Of a stretch of 64,000 bases of DNA, positions 42,865 to 57,177 are shown piece after piece; positions within the stretch are counted from its first letter, which is position 1, and the number at the start of each line of letters is the position of its first letter. A model generated the notes under the pieces. That model was not told the origin of the DNA and ran no database searches. It worked only from the letters and a program-made list of their open reading frames with translations. The DNA lies in the NCBI GenBank assembly GCA_963573385.1, contig CAUYLG010075815.1, positions 23,310 to 87,309 of the forward strand, in the 5' to 3' direction. The stretch comes from Cacajao melanocephalus (lineage: Eukaryota; Chordata; Mammalia; Primates; Pitheciidae). The position numbers were made by a program, and so were the translations under genes.

Positions 42865-45800
42865 GTTAGGTGTATTCATAGGTATTTTATTCTTTTGGTG
42901 ACTATTGTAAATGAGATTGAGTTCTTGATTTGGCTTTCAACTTGGACATTATTGATGTATAGAAATGCTGCTGACTTCTTGTACATTGACTTTGTATTCT
43001 GAAACTGCTGAAATTATTTATCAGAAGTATGAGCCTTCGGGGTTATCTAGGTATAGAATTATATCCTCTGCAAACAAGCCTAGTTGGACTTCTTCTCTTT
43101 CTATTTGTATGCCTTTTATTTCTTTACCTTGCCTTATTGCTCTGGCTAGGACTTCCAGTACTCTATTAATAGGAGTGCTAAGTGGGCATCCTTGTCTTGT
43201 TCTAGCTATTAAAAGTTTCCAACTTTTGTTCATTCACTCTGATGTTGACTGTGGTTGTTTTGTTTTATTTTATTTTTTATTGATATGTTCCTTTAATGCC
43301 TAGTTTGTTAAGGGTTTTCAACATGAGGGGATATTGAATTTTATCAAAAGCTTTATCTGTGTCTATTGAGATCATCATGTTCTTTTGTTTTTAGTTTCTT
43401 TTACGTGATGAATTACATTTATTGATTTGCATATGTTGAACCAATCTTGCATCCCAGGGATAAACCTTCCTTGATCATGGTGAATTATTTGGATGTGCTT
43501 CTGGATTTGGTTTGCTAATATTTTGTTGAGGAATTTTGCATGTATGTTCATCAAGGATATTAGCCTGGATTTTTTTTTTTTCCCCCATGATTTCCTTTTC
43601 CAGGCTTTGGTATCAGAACAATGCAGGTCTCATAGCATGAGTTAGAGAACAGTCCCTTCTCCTCAATGTTTTGAAACAATTAGTGGGATTGATACCAGAT
43701 TTTCTTTTGTTTGTGGTAGAATTTAGCTATGAATCTGTCAGAATAGGGCTTTTTTCATTTTGTGGGGTTTTTTTGTTATGAATTCAGTTTTGGATCTCAT
43801 ATTGGTCTGTTCAGAATTTCAGAATTTCAATTTCTTTTGGGTTCAATCTTGGAAGGTTGTATGTTTCCTGGAATTTATCCAATTCTTCCAGGTTTTCTAG
43901 TGTGTTTGCAAATATGTGTTCACTCTGAGGGCTTTTTATATTTCTGTGTGGTTGGTGGTAATACACTGTTTGTCATTTCTGATTGTGTTTATTTGGTTCT
44001 TCTATCTTTTTTTTTTTTTATTAGTCTAGCTAGTGAACTAGCACTCTTATTTATTCTTTCAAATAATGAGCTTTTGATTTCATGAACCTTTGTGTAACTT
44101 TCTGCGTCTCCATTTAGTTCAGTTTGGCTGATTTGGATTATTTAATTTCTTCTGCTAGCTCTGGCTGTGGTTTACTCTTGCTTTTCTAGTTTCTGTAGTT
44201 GCAATGTTAGTTTTTTAATTTGAGATCTTTCTAACTTTCTGATTTGGGCATGTAGTGCTATGAGCTTTTCCCTTAATACTGCCTTAGTTGTGTCCCAGAG
44301 ATTCTGTATAGTGTATTTTTCATTAGTTTCAAAGATTTTTTTTTATTTCTCCCTTCATTTTATTGTTTACCCAAAAGTCACTCAGGATCAAGCTGTTTAA
44401 TTTCCATGTACTTGTATCGTTTTGAGAAATCTTGGTATTGATTTCTATTTGTATTAACTCTGGCCTGATAGTGTGATTGGTTAGATTTTGTTTTGTTTTG
44501 AATTTTTTGAAAAAATGCTTTATAGCAGAATGTGTTCTCAATTTTAGAGTATGTACCATGTGTAGATGAGAAAATGCGTATTCTCTTATTGTTGGGTGGA
44601 GTGTTCTATAGATGTCTGTTAGGTCCATCAAGTGTCAAGTTTGGGTCTTTAATATCTTTGCTAGTTTTCTTCCTCAGTGATTTGTCTAATAATGTCAGTG
44701 GAGGTTGAAGTCTTCCACAATTATTGTTTAGTTATCTAAGTCTCTTCCTAGGTCTCTAAGAACTTGTGTTATGAATGTGGGTGCTCCAGTGTTGGTGCCT
44801 ATATATTTAGGATAATAAGTCTTCTTGTGGAATTGAACCTTTTATCATTATGTAATTTATCTCTTTGTTTTTCTTTTTGGTCATCATTGGTTTAAAAAAC
44901 CTCTTTTGTCTGAAATAAAAATTTTAAAAGTCTAATTTGTCTGAAATAAAGGAACAGAACAACTTCTAATTTTTTTTTTTTTTTTTTTTTTGCTTTCCAT
45001 TTGATTGATAGATCTCTTTCCATCCTTTTACTTTGAACCTATGGATGTCATTGAATATGAGGAGACAGGTCTCTTGAAGACAGCAAATGCATGTGCCATA
45101 CTTCTTTATCCAACTTTCTACTCTTTGCCTTTTAAGAGGGTGTGTAGCCCATGTTCAAGGTTAATATTGATATGTGTGGATTTGGTCCTGACATCATGTT
45201 AGCTGATTGTTATGTATACTTCATTGTGTAGTTGCTTTATAGTAGCAATGGTTTATGTACATAAGTGTGCTTTTGTGGTTACCAGTAATGGTCTTTAGTT
45301 TCCATATGTAGCACTCCCATAAGGACCTCTTGTACAAGTATGTTGATAACAGATCCTTCAGCATTTGTTTGTCTGAAAAGAGTTTTATTTCTCCTGTGCT
45401 TTGGAAGCCTGGTTTGGCTGGATATGAAATTCTTTGTTGGAGATTCTTTAAAGATGCTGAATATAGAGCTCCAATCTTTTCTGGCATGTCAAGTTTCTGC
45501 AGAAGATCTGCTGTTTGTTGGACAGGTTTCCTTTGTAGGTGAACTGCCCCTTCTCTCTCAGATTTTTTTCTATTGCACTGACCTTGGAGAATATGATGAC
45601 TGTGTATTTAGGAGATGGTCATCTTGTATAATATCTCACGATAGTTCTCTAAATTTCCTGGATTTTAATGTTGACCTACCTAGCAAAGTTGGGGAAATTT
45701 TTGTAGACAAAAGCGTATCTTGAAATATATTTTCCAAATTGCTTGCTCTTTCTCCCTTTAAGGGATGCCAAGTAGTTGTATGTTTGATCTCTTTACATAA

Positions 45801-46850
45801 TTCTATATTTCTTGGAGATTTTCTTCATTTTTAAAATTCTTTTTTCTTTAAATTTTGTCTGACTTAGTTGATTCAAAGAACCAGTATTTGGGCTCTCAGA
45901 TTCTTTCCTTGCTTGTTATATTCTGCTCTTAATACTTTTGATAGTATTATGAACTTATTGTAGTGCATTTTTCAGCTTTATCCAATCCATTTGGTTCTTT
46001 CTTAAAATGGGTGTTTTGTCTTTCAGTTTTTGAATTATTTTACTGGATTCTTTAGATTGAGTTTCAACTTTCTCCTGAATCTTGATGATCTTCATTATGA
46101 TCTGGATTCTTAATTCTATGTCTGTCATTTCAGTCTGGTTCAGAACCATTGCTGGGGTGCTAGAGCTGCCATTTGGAAGTAAGAAGATATTCTGACTTTT
46201 AGAGTAGCCATACAACATTCTGGCTTTTAGAGTAGCCAGAATTCTTGCACTATTTCTTTCTCAACTATGTAGGCTGATGTTCTTGTAATCTTTGAAGTTG
46301 ATGCCCTTCTGATGGGGTTTTTTGTATTACATTCTTTGATGTTCTTCAGGGTTTCACTGTGGTACAAGTTTAGTTTCATTTACTGGCTTTGTTTCTGGAT
46401 GATTTCAGGGGCCAAGACTTAGCTCAGCACTCCTGGCATGTGTTCTGTAACACTGAAGAAGAGCTGGTATGAGGCCCATGGCTTTTTCTCTGGCCCCTCA
46501 AGATTAAACACCTACTGCACTTTAGGGGCCACGCTTCTCAGTTTGCTGGCAATAATACTTCAGTGAGAAATGCAAGCAAAAGTGCTTCATCAGGGCCATA
46601 GCAGCAGGGTCCACATGTGCGCTTGCAAAGCAATGGGTGGAGGTCGTGGGAGAGTGTGAACTGGCAAAGCAGTTGAGGGAGGCTGCAAGGGAGTATACAC
46701 TGTCGGGGGCCTGTTTGCAGAAGTTCTTTGATGGTTAGGCGGGATCTGCCCAAAAAGAGCTGTGCCCATGGCCTCTGGGAAGTTCTGTGGTTGGGCATCT
46801 GAGGCTATGCTGAAAGAGAGTGCAGCCAGGCAGGAACTCCGGATGAGTCA
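42865..46850 (-). mobile_element. L1 (L1P-type), antisense, 3'-truncated, with 5'UTR, ORF1 and ORF2 remnants
   Basis: This is antisense LINE-1 of about 4 kb with internal losses. The 5'UTR-like part is about 46230-46850. An ORF1 remnant at 45955-46218 has coiled-coil-like text (EKVETQSKESSKIIQKLKDK). The ORF2 endonuclease region is near 44329-44631 (DLTDIYRTLHP). The reverse transcriptase near 43021-43233 has FAEDIILYL, a replacement in the FADD catalytic box. It is truncated in ORF2, so there is no L1 3'UTR or tail. The antisense orientation makes T-rich runs on + (for example 23 T at about 44971-44992). It is not functional. Confidence 0.88.
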
Positions 46851-46894
46851 GTCAGATCAAACTGGTCGAGTCCCATGGGCAGGATAGCCCTTAT

Positions 46895-46985
46895 TCTAGG
46901 CTGGAGCATAGTGGCACAACCTTGGTTCACTATAGCCTCCACCTCCTGGGCTCCAGCAATCCTCCCGACTCTCAGCCTTTTATTT
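46895..46985 (-). mobile_element. Alu fragment
   Basis: It is an antisense Alu-like segment ('ggctggagcatagtggcacaaccttggttcactatagcctccacctcctgggctccagcaatcctcc') and is short and diverged. It abuts the 5' end of the L1. Confidence 0.75.
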
Positions 46986-47918
46986 CTCCCCATAAATAAG
47001 ACAGAAGGGCTATAGGGAGCTGGAGGTGTTTAATTTACCTTGTCTCAAATCCAGTAATGCTCTTGTGAAGCTTTTTTTTTTTTTCCTTTGCTGGAACGTT
47101 TTTGTTTTTCCTTTTCCTTCCTTTTTTTCTTTTGCTGGTTTATTCCTTTGCTAGGTCTTTCTTGTGAACTTTCCCTGCTTCTTTCAAAATGTTTCTTTCA
47201 CCCTCCTCCTGGCCAAAAACAACATTTCTTATTCTTCCCACCTCTGATTTTTACCACAGGAACTTGATGCAGTTTCTGAAGGGAAAATCCACAAAGGTCT
47301 GAGAGTCCATTTTAAATTAGGACATCAGGAGTTTTTAACTATTAAGCAGGTCCACACCATTAACCCCCAGCAGTGAACTGAAGTTATCATTTAAGTGTTT
47401 CTACCAGTTACTGGCCCCCACAGCTTTTGTCACACGTGAGCTGATCAGTATTGTCTGTATTTTCCTGTCTCTAGTCTTCCAGGTGGTGGATCATTAAGGA
47501 CATGAAGGGTCGTTTCCTTAAAAATGTCTTGTGACCTCAATTCTCTGAGATCTAAGAAAAGTTAATTTTTATTTATTCAGCTTTTTCTCATTTGAGACCA
47601 ATATTAATAACTTTCAAGCATTTTACATGTCAGTGGGAAAACCAGTAGTTCCTTTGATTAATATCACTTTTTGATACAGTTTAGTCTAAAATGTTTGCAA
47701 TTCATTTAGTACAATTTACAGACTTTTTTCCAAAATTATACTTGTTATTAATGTAACTACAATTTATCTATCTCATATTTCTTAATAAGAAAACTGTATT
47801 TTTGTATATAATCTGTCATTAGTAGCTCTTATAGTCTAAAAAAGTATTTATTATTTTACCTAAATATTTATTATAATTATTTTTTAATGTATGTTAATAT
47901 AAACATATACACAATTCT
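46986..47918. other. TG intron, nothing recognised
   Basis: This is non-coding, with T-rich runs at 47071-47083 and 47120-47140 and AT-rich sequence towards 47900. No repeat family was identified with confidence. Confidence 0.5.
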
Positions 47919-47937
47919 AAAAACTGCTTATTTATTG

Positions 47938-48913
<976 letters not shown>

Positions 48914-51237
48914 TCTGCTATAGTTTTCTAAGGGGACAGATGACCACAACACACAAGTCGTGGACGTTTCCAGACTCTCCTGTGTCACTGTGTCTGTTTT
49001 CCTCTGCATCCCTTTAGGATACTTTTGGAAAATGAGCAAAAACCTGGTACTATGCAGGAGGCATAATTTCACAAAATGAGTGATGAATTTACAAATCATT
49101 TTTAAAGACTGTTGCAAAATTTTTATGTAATCATTAAGTACCAAAAATGACAATTGCACTAAGAAAGGAGGCAAAAATGATTGATAATATTTCAAAACTT
49201 TGAAGTGTGAGCTGTGACATTTGTCTTCAAATAATGAGCAAAGAAGAATTTACCTATATATGAATTAGCTGAGTCCGACTCTCAGATTGTGAAAAACATG
49301 AGCAATAGAAAGGAAAAAACATATAGCCTACATTGCTGTCTTACACAAATGAGTCAAAAATGTGCATAGGACAAACTTAAGCAAGAATATGTCACATATT
49401 ACTCTCTACTTGCTGCCCCCATGGTTTCTGATGTGTGTGAAAAGTGACTTGTCTCTCTTGCAGTAAAACATAACTTGTTAGAAGACCCTCTGAACATGTA
49501 TTACATCAGGACCGTGTTTCAGCAATTTCAGTCTATTTACCTGGCTCATCTTCTGCACAGCTTTCACTTCATCTGAGGAGATTCTGCACCAAATCTGAAC
49601 ATTTCTTTAAAAGTATATTAAATTTTTCTTATGAATTATTGCTGCTCGAATCATTAGTGAGTATTCCGATACGTTTAACTGATGATGATTCTTTTAAGTC
49701 TGATGCTACGTCTCCCTTGACGTCTTGTGATTTAAGTTATGTTCTTAGAGTTGCTTACTGTTGTTAAAAATTATTTTAACTAAAATTTGTTATTAAATGA
49801 ACTCCAATGTGGTACAAATTTCTTTATGTTATCTATTTAAACAAACAATGTCTGAGTTGACCAAGTGACATAAATGTGAGGGAAAAGAAATGACATTTAT
49901 TGATTCCAAGCTATCTGTTACTGGGCTAAATACTTAACATTTAATTTAGCTCATTTAATTAAGGGTCATTTCCTTAAAAATGCAAAGACAGGAGCAATGC
50001 AGGGCACATAGAAATATCTTGCAGGCTTCATCCCATGTTCTGTTTTCTCTCATAAAGCCAAGACAGTGAAGTATTTCTTCATATATTTGAGGATATTTAT
50101 TTCTCACAATCATTATTATTAGCTATTTCTAGGATTAACCTCATAATTCTTTGTTCTCCTACTGGCTTAGGATAATCCTAAGAACAATTTAAATGGAATC
50201 AAAATGAGGTTATCTGGCATCTAACCATACATTCTTCAGACACCCACAGTAGATAACATTCATAACTTTGCCTAAGTAAATGGCAAGATTTATAAAATAG
50301 TGGCTACTACCACAGCATAAATTGTATACTTCTCTAAATCTGTACTTTCTAGCGTATGCTGCTTTTTTAAAAATCACATTCTAGGATGGTTTTATTTTTT
50401 AAAATCATTTTTTCAATGTCAAACTTTAAAAAGAAAAAAAGGACTCATTTCAATATATTTTCCTTGGCAGAGAAGAAAAGGGCATTGCCCCTACAGTAAA
50501 TTCCAGCCAAGAAAAAAATTTGCGGTTTGACAGATATTCCATTATTTTTAAGGGAACTGTGTGCGTCACGTTAGAAGAAATTTTTTCCCTTAAAATTATT
50601 TGAGAACACAGAAGCCATTTTTAAAGCTATAGTTTTCATATTTGTATATTTACTTAATCTTCTCCTTGCCCTAATTACAAAGTTTAAATGAAATTGTTCA
50701 AATAAAAAATAGGCTTCTTTCAATAAAAGCAATTAATGAATCAGGGTTAGGTCTAGCTGGACATATCTGCATAGTATGTAGATTATGACTTGGAAGTTTT
50801 GCATATTCTTCCAGTGTAGCTCTGAACTTCTCCTAAACCAGTACCCACTGAAGGCACTGGCTTCGAGGCCACTGAGCAGAAAAGGATCACTGGGGTCTTA
50901 CTTCAGTGTGATTATTATGAGGTGCTAGAGAAGGTGCTTTCAGCCTCATTTGCCTCTTAGTATATTCAATTATATCAGTAAAAGACCTAACCTTTGGTAG
51001 GGGAAAATATTATTATGGAAACTTTATTAATAAGATGGCCTATAGGGTCTGCAATAGAAAATTTAGATATTTTTAGCTATTTTCTCCAGACTCAAAGTTT
51101 GTAAATGATATCTTATCCTAGAAGGCTTTGGAGTCTTCCTTACCCTTGTATAATTATACACAAATATTACATGCTTACATAATATTGGAGCTTTTCAAGT
51201 TACACAGATACTGAGGCCACCATTCTTTAATACACAT
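48914..51237. other. AT-rich TG intron, no gene seen
   Basis: This is 2.3 kb of AT-rich sequence. No Alu, L1PA, exon or structured RNA was recognised. The 115-codon minus frame at 48848-49195 begins inside the Alu and has no support. Confidence 0.5.
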
Positions 51238-51935
51238 TATGGACTGAGTGTTTGTGTCCCCTCACCTCCAAATTTGTATGTTAAAGCCCTAACCCCCAAC
51301 GTGATGAATTTAAAGATGAGACCGTTGTGAAGTAATTAGGTTTAAATGTCATGAGGATGGGACTCTTGTAATAGAATTTATTAAAACTGTGAATTGGGAG
51401 GCTACTAGGCAGAGATACCTGTAGCACTTTGGTTTCCTGTGCAAGCTAAAGCCCAACTCAGTATAAACAGTAAAACAAAACTTAACTTTAATGAATCGGA
51501 AAGCACCGAACTAATCTCTAACTAGGAACTTTCTGCTTTAATCAATCAAATACATTTCTTTGTCTTGCCTCAGAAAAGTTTTCTCTTTGCTCCCCTCAGT
51601 GGAGCACTGAAATATCTGCTGACCGGTCATGCCTGATTTGTGAATTGTTGAATGCTCAAATAAATGCATTAAAAATTTAATATGCTTAAGGTTTTCTTTT
51701 AACAGAGCAGTATCCTGAGAAGAAGAGAAAGCAACCAGAGCTCTCCCCACTGCCATGTGAAAAGACAGTAGTAGAATGTGGCTGTCTATAGCCAGGAAGA
51801 GAGCCTTATCAATAACTAAATTTGCTGGCACCTTATTCTTGGACTTCCCAGCCTTCAGATCTGTGAGAAATAAATGTCTGTTGTTAAAGTCGCCCAGTCT
51901 ATGGTATTTTGTAATAGCAACTCGAGAAGTCTAAG
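51238..51935 (+). mobile_element. MLT1-like MaLR LTR split by an insertion
   Basis: The left part (51238 to about 51388) is 'tatggactgagtgtttgtgtcccc...aaagccctaacccccaacgtgatg...taattaggtttaaatg'. The right part resumes at about 51717 ('agaagaagagaaagcaaccagagctc...ccatgtgaaaagacag') and ends 'cgcccagtctatggtattttgtaatagcaactcg'. The intervening ~330 bp (about 51389-51716) begins TG, ends CA and contains AATAAA near 51660, so it may itself be a small LTR. I could not find a matching target-site duplication. Confidence 0.65.
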
Positions 51936-53916
51936 AGAATACAGCAAAATGGCTTGAATACCTTTTAATTCTACAATTAAAATGCTGGAAGAAAAGAAGT
52001 ATGATATAATTCATAATTTTAAAAAATTATATTCAATTTAGTATTTTTGAAAGTACATTTATGTTCATCTTTCAGACTGGTAATGACTGTTAGGTCTCAA
52101 TCTTCAGTTTGAAGTTCTCACTGAGCTTCATACCTTTGTACCTGTCTATTGCATATACTCCATTGCATAAAATGTTCCCCATATGTACGGTAAGTTAGGA
52201 AAAAAAAATCCATTCTTCATTTCTTTTCACAGGCATTACTGTCCAGCCATTTAGGCTTGAGAACTTGCAGACCGCCATGGAAAACTCTCTCTCCCTTAAC
52301 TTCTTCACTAAACCTCCAAGATCCCCTCTTTTCTACATGCCTAAATTATAAAATTTCTAGCACAGAATTTTTCATTCATAAACAATTCTACCTTTTAAAC
52401 ATTTATTCATATATGTCTTATTTGTTTCTTTAATTTATTATATAATTTGATGGGATGGAACCCAAATTCAAATTCTCTACCTCCCCTAACATTTAACATA
52501 GAGCTAGGTAACTAATAATGCTCAGATAATTCTTTTCTATGATTAGGACTGCCAGCTTCAAATGTATCTTTTTCAGATGTGTGTTTCTAGTCAGACCAGC
52601 AGGTTAAAAAAAAGTTTTAGGGGACTTTAATATATTATTAAACAACTATTTTAAAAAATTTAACAATTTTAATGGCATTAGTATATTTCTCTTAAGCTCT
52701 TAGCAAAGGAACTCTCATTTTGTGGAATAGAAATGTTTATATTAAATTGAAAACTGCCAATAATTCTTTGTCATCATGCCTCTGTCAAATATCTATGATT
52801 TCCTCACCATATTTATTCTTTAAGTATTTTACTCTTTTTGGATATAAGATATTCCTTAGATATTGAAAAGAGTGGAAGTAGGAATTAAATTATGATATCA
52901 GTAATAACAATTTTAACTTGAAAATTGAACAAATAAAGATTGTACCAGTAAAGATGTATAAAACTATGTTCAAATATATGTGTACCCTCCTAGCTATTTT
53001 AGGCAACTAGATGAGGTACTTATAGAATTATAGTGAAGACCACGGTTCTTGATCATAAATTAGTTTGTCATGTTTTAGTCTAAAAAAAATTTTTAAAGAT
53101 AGTTCTTATGTAATTTAAATTCCTGGAATCAGTAACCTAGAAATTATTTTTAAAAATGGAACATATCAGACTAGAAGATAATTTTGTTTATAAAAATGTC
53201 TATAATTTTAAAAAATTAACAAAATTATAGGTATTTTACAGACACTTTCCTTGCTTAAAAAAAATCAATTTAGATACTTATACTTAAATATTTATTTTTA
53301 TTTAAAAGAAAATTGCAAACTCAGAGTGATTATTTTACCCAAGAACACACAGAATTACAGGAATTTAAACAGTTGTTTTGAGTCCATATACTTTCCTTTA
53401 TCCAAAGCATCTAACCATCCAAATTTTAAATTTTACGGTAAAAAAAAGTTTAATTTTATTTAAATAAATAATTTTATTCAACACAGGTCTTGAGTGCTTA
53501 CTAAGTGTTAGAAACTTTTTCTACTAGGAAAAAAAACCCAAATCTCTACCCACTACAGATTCAAATAAATCTCTTAAAATCTTCAAACATTGTATGCATT
53601 TCTTAGATATTTTGCCACCACTTTACAGACTTGTCAAAATTTGTCTAGGATTTCTTTCCCAGATAAATGGATGAAAAAATCATGATTAGAAATTTAAGTA
53701 ATTCCCCAGGAAAATCAAAATAAGAACGAGTCCTTCTGAATCTCCACTTCATCTGCCCCATTACAAGTTCAGATTTAAGTGACCCCAACTGAATGCTTTT
53801 AGAATTCAACTAAATGTCAGTTGTCTAAGTGCCATGCCAGAAAGAGTATATAGATCAACCAATGCTTTGAAGAAAGGCTGACTCTCAATGAATAGAGTGC
53901 CTGAGACTGGGAAAAT
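51936..53916. other. AT-rich TG intron, no gene seen
   Basis: This is non-coding AT-rich sequence with A/T runs. No repeat family or exon was recognised. Confidence 0.5.
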
Positions 53917-54254
53917 ATCTTACAACTTTTTTGTTGTTGTTTGTTTGTTTTTTTGAGATGGAGTCTAGCCCCGTCACCCAGGATGGAGTGCAATGGTGTG
54001 ATCTCGGCTCACTGCAACCTCCGCCTCCCAGGTTCAAGCGATTCTCTTGCCTCAGCCTCCTGAGTAACTGGGACTAGAGGCGTGTACCACCATGCAGTGC
54101 TAATTTTTTGTATCTTTAGTAGAGATGGGGTTTAACCATGTTGACCAGGCTGGTCTTGAACTCCTGACCTTAGGTGATCTGCCTGTCTCAGCCTCCCAAA
54201 GTGCTGGGATTACAGGCATGAGCCACCGTGCCAGCCCAAGACCTTACAACTTTT
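53917..54254 (-). mobile_element. AluS-like element with target-site duplication
   Basis: This is an antisense Alu (53931-54240). The flanks ATCTTACAACTTTT (53917-53930) and ACCTTACAACTTTT (54241-54254) form a 14-bp target-site duplication with one mismatch. The A-tail appears as T/GTT-rich sequence at the left end. Confidence 0.94.
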
Positions 54255-56196
54255 AAGTACCTCAAGCAGAAGCCAAAGAAGAACGTACTGTACCATTTGT
54301 TGGCTTTCCATTACAACTAGTATGTTCAAAATTGAAATATCCAAGGAACCATAGTAGTAGGTAGATTTGCTTTTATTTGCAGCAACTTTATATATTAGGG
54401 AATTATTTAGTCTACAATGAGATGATTTTAAAGGGAGGTCCCATTGCACTTAGCAAATTGACTTATGAAAATGACTGATGTATAATCAGGTTTATCTACC
54501 TGATTTGAGGAACTATGGAAAAAGTTTGAACTGGGTAAAGGCCCCTTTAGACTGCTTGATTCTGGCACTGCAACCCTCTATTCTGTTGTTTTATAGCTTC
54601 AGTTTTCTCTTCTCAAATAGTAAGTCATTAGCAACTTGAAAATGACACAGAAATAAATATCTACTGTTAAAGAAAAAAGTATTCCTGACATTCATTAAAG
54701 ATGATAAGGCAACCTTTATACAAGGGTGGTCATGGCAATAGCTATATAGACCGCTGCAATGGGGTCTTGTAATGGGAGATGGATTGGACTTAATTCCAAC
54801 TCCAACAAGGACAGCAGGGATTTAAAAACAAGGTGCAAGGTGAGGGTTAGTGGATGGAAAATCACTAAGAGGAAACATTAGGGATGAGGGGTTCTTGGCT
54901 ACACTACCTTGATAGAATTTTTGCTGAAGGCAGGCCAGGATGATAAGATATCAACAGGGGTGGATTTCCACTACAGTGACTTTGCAGGATTCTATAAGGA
55001 GAAAGAGAAACCCCAAATTTGGTCTAGTCAAGCAGACTCAAAAGAGCCCAGATGAAGTTTTGGTCAAAGGAAACAGTTGTGGGTACTACTAAAGAAAATA
55101 ATGTTTATAGGTATGAAAGCCTTAGATTTATACTCCTTTACTAATTTGTGTTTTTTTCCTTATTAAATATCTTAGTAGGTGTGGGATAAGAATTTTTATG
55201 TTAAAATCAGTGAAGTATTTTGAATTTAATATTATTTCCTGGAAACAGCAGCCTGAGAACCAGCTGAGGCTTTATACTTTGCAAGGTTTTTACTCTTCTG
55301 GAATTACTTGCAAACAGTACCTTTAAAAACTTCTAATATTCAAGCAAGTAGTCTTAAAGAAGGTTTGTATCCTGTTTTCTTGGGTACCACAAAGCTGGTC
55401 CCTGAGCAATAATATAGCATTGTGAACACCCCCAGAGCTACATGAAAGCTGCAGTGTGCTAAATCCTTTCCAAAACATTCCTAAGAAGAACAGTGTAGAT
55501 GGTGTGCAGCTTCCTCAGATCACATAATAATTATGAAAATCATTGTAAATAAATTTAAAATGCCTCCAGTTAGACATTACTGTTGTTTTATTCTCCCAAA
55601 TAACTAAAAAATCCATGGAAATAACTTTAGGTTTGTGATTTTATCTAATGAACTCAATTTGGTTCTGTAAAACACTAAACACTTAAGTTTCCTTTACAGA
55701 TGTAAGCATTGCTTGTACAAACACAATTCAGAAAGGAGGAAAACAAAGGAAAGGGCAAAAAGGCCAGAAAAGGAGCAATGCTGATTGGGAATGAGCCAGA
55801 AGAGATAAGCAAAGATAGTAGAAAATAGCTCAAAAGAAAAAAAAATACCGTGACTCCCAAAATGTTAAATAGCTGAGAAGTGAATAGAATAATCACAGAA
55901 TATTTTCCCCTAAGAGCAGAGACATCTAAATGTCACCTTATCTTAGAGTTTGATAATAAGATGGAGAAAGGGAAAAAAAGTCTCTGACTTGTTCTTGATG
56001 TGGAGTGGTATTTGGAAAGTAAAATTCAAAAGGCTGACTTTACTTTTTGCACAGCAGTGTGTGATAGGTAGAATTCTAAGATGTCCTTTGAAATTCCTAC
56101 CTGCTGATAAACATACCCTAAATGTGTACTAGCATATAGGTGGGTGGGATGCTGAAATATAATGAAATATTACTCCTGTGATTAGATTAAATTAAT
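54255..56196. other. TG intron, no gene seen
   Basis: This is 1.9 kb of non-coding sequence without a recognised element. Confidence 0.5.
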
Positions 56197-56199
56197 AAT

Positions 56200-56513
56200 A
56201 GGTGGATTGGCCAGGTGCAGTGGCTCACACCTGTCTAGCACTTTCAGAGGCCATGACGGGCAGATCACAAAGTCAGGAGTTCGAGACCAGCCTGGCAAGC
56301 ATGATGAAATCCTGTCTCTACTAAAGATACAAAATATTAGCTCGAGTGGTGGTATGAGCCTGTAATTCCAGCTGTTCAGGAGGCTGCGGCAGGAGAATGG
56401 CTTGAATGTGTGAGGTAGAAGTTGCAGTGAGCCAAGATTGTGCCACTGCATTCCAGACTAGGCAGGAGGACTAGACTCCATGTCAAAAAAAAAAAAAAAA
56501 AGAAAAGGTGGAT
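56200..56513 (+). mobile_element. Alu element with target-site duplication
   Basis: This is a sense Alu (about 56209-56505) with an A-rich tail of 18 A plus 'gaaaa'. The flanks AGGTGGATT (56200-56208) and AGGTGGATT (56506-56514) are the target-site duplication. It has several private changes ('tcacacctgtctagcactttcagaggcc' has lost the 'aatccc' box). Confidence 0.92.
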
Positions 56514-56928
56514 TTCAGAGATAAGTCAAAATTTGCAAAAAGGAAAGAGTATGGGCTAAGTAATCATTCTTTATGGATTTTAGCTAAAGTTAGAAGGCAG
56601 CAGTAGTGAGTGAGGTATTTAAAACTTTTATACAGAGTTCCCAATCTGTATGGTATAAAAAAGGACAGTATTCAGAGTCATCACAGGTGTTAAAAATTGG
56701 GATAGGAATCTTGAAAAGGGAAGAGTTAGAGAATGGAAGCCCCTAATTCGGTTTATAAATGTTGTACAATTTTATGGCTGACCCCAGAAACATACATGGG
56801 TGAGAAAGACCCCAGTTATCCATAACATAATTAAATTAGATGTGAGCTATTACTCAAGATATATTTTGTAGTAAAAATACAACCATAAGTATATATGTAC
56901 CTAATAACTTCACAGAGCTTTACGTTAG
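56514..56928. other. TG intron, nothing recognised
   Basis: This is short non-coding stretch between an Alu and a DNA-transposon-like repeat. Confidence 0.5.
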
Positions 56929-57155
56929 CAGGAGTGTCCAATCTTTTGGCTTCCCTGGGCCACACTGGAAGAAAACAAATTGTTTTGGGCCACACATAAA
57001 ATATATTAACACTAACAATAGCTGATGAACTAAAAAGAATTTACAAAAAAAAAAAATCTCATAACATTTTAAGAAAGTTTATGGACCTGTGTTGGGTTGC
57101 ATTCAAAGCCATCCTGGGTGGTATGTGGTCTGTGGGCCACAGGTTCGACAAGCTT
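56929..57155 (+). mobile_element. hAT-like non-autonomous DNA transposon
   Basis: It starts CAGGAGTGTCCAATCTTTTG and contains 'tggcttccctgggccacactggaag', 'ttgggccacacataaaatatattaacactaac' and 'gatgaactaaaaa'. It ends '...gggccacaggttcgacaagcttg'. This is a common human MER-type element with CAGGGGTGTCC ends. The exact name and an 8-bp target duplication could not be established. Confidence 0.6.
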
Positions 57156-57177
57156 GATTTATATCAAGCAAAACTTC

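Noticed and set aside
42965..45723. Several + strand frames of 65-127 codons
   Set aside because: They are the wrong strand of an antisense L1.
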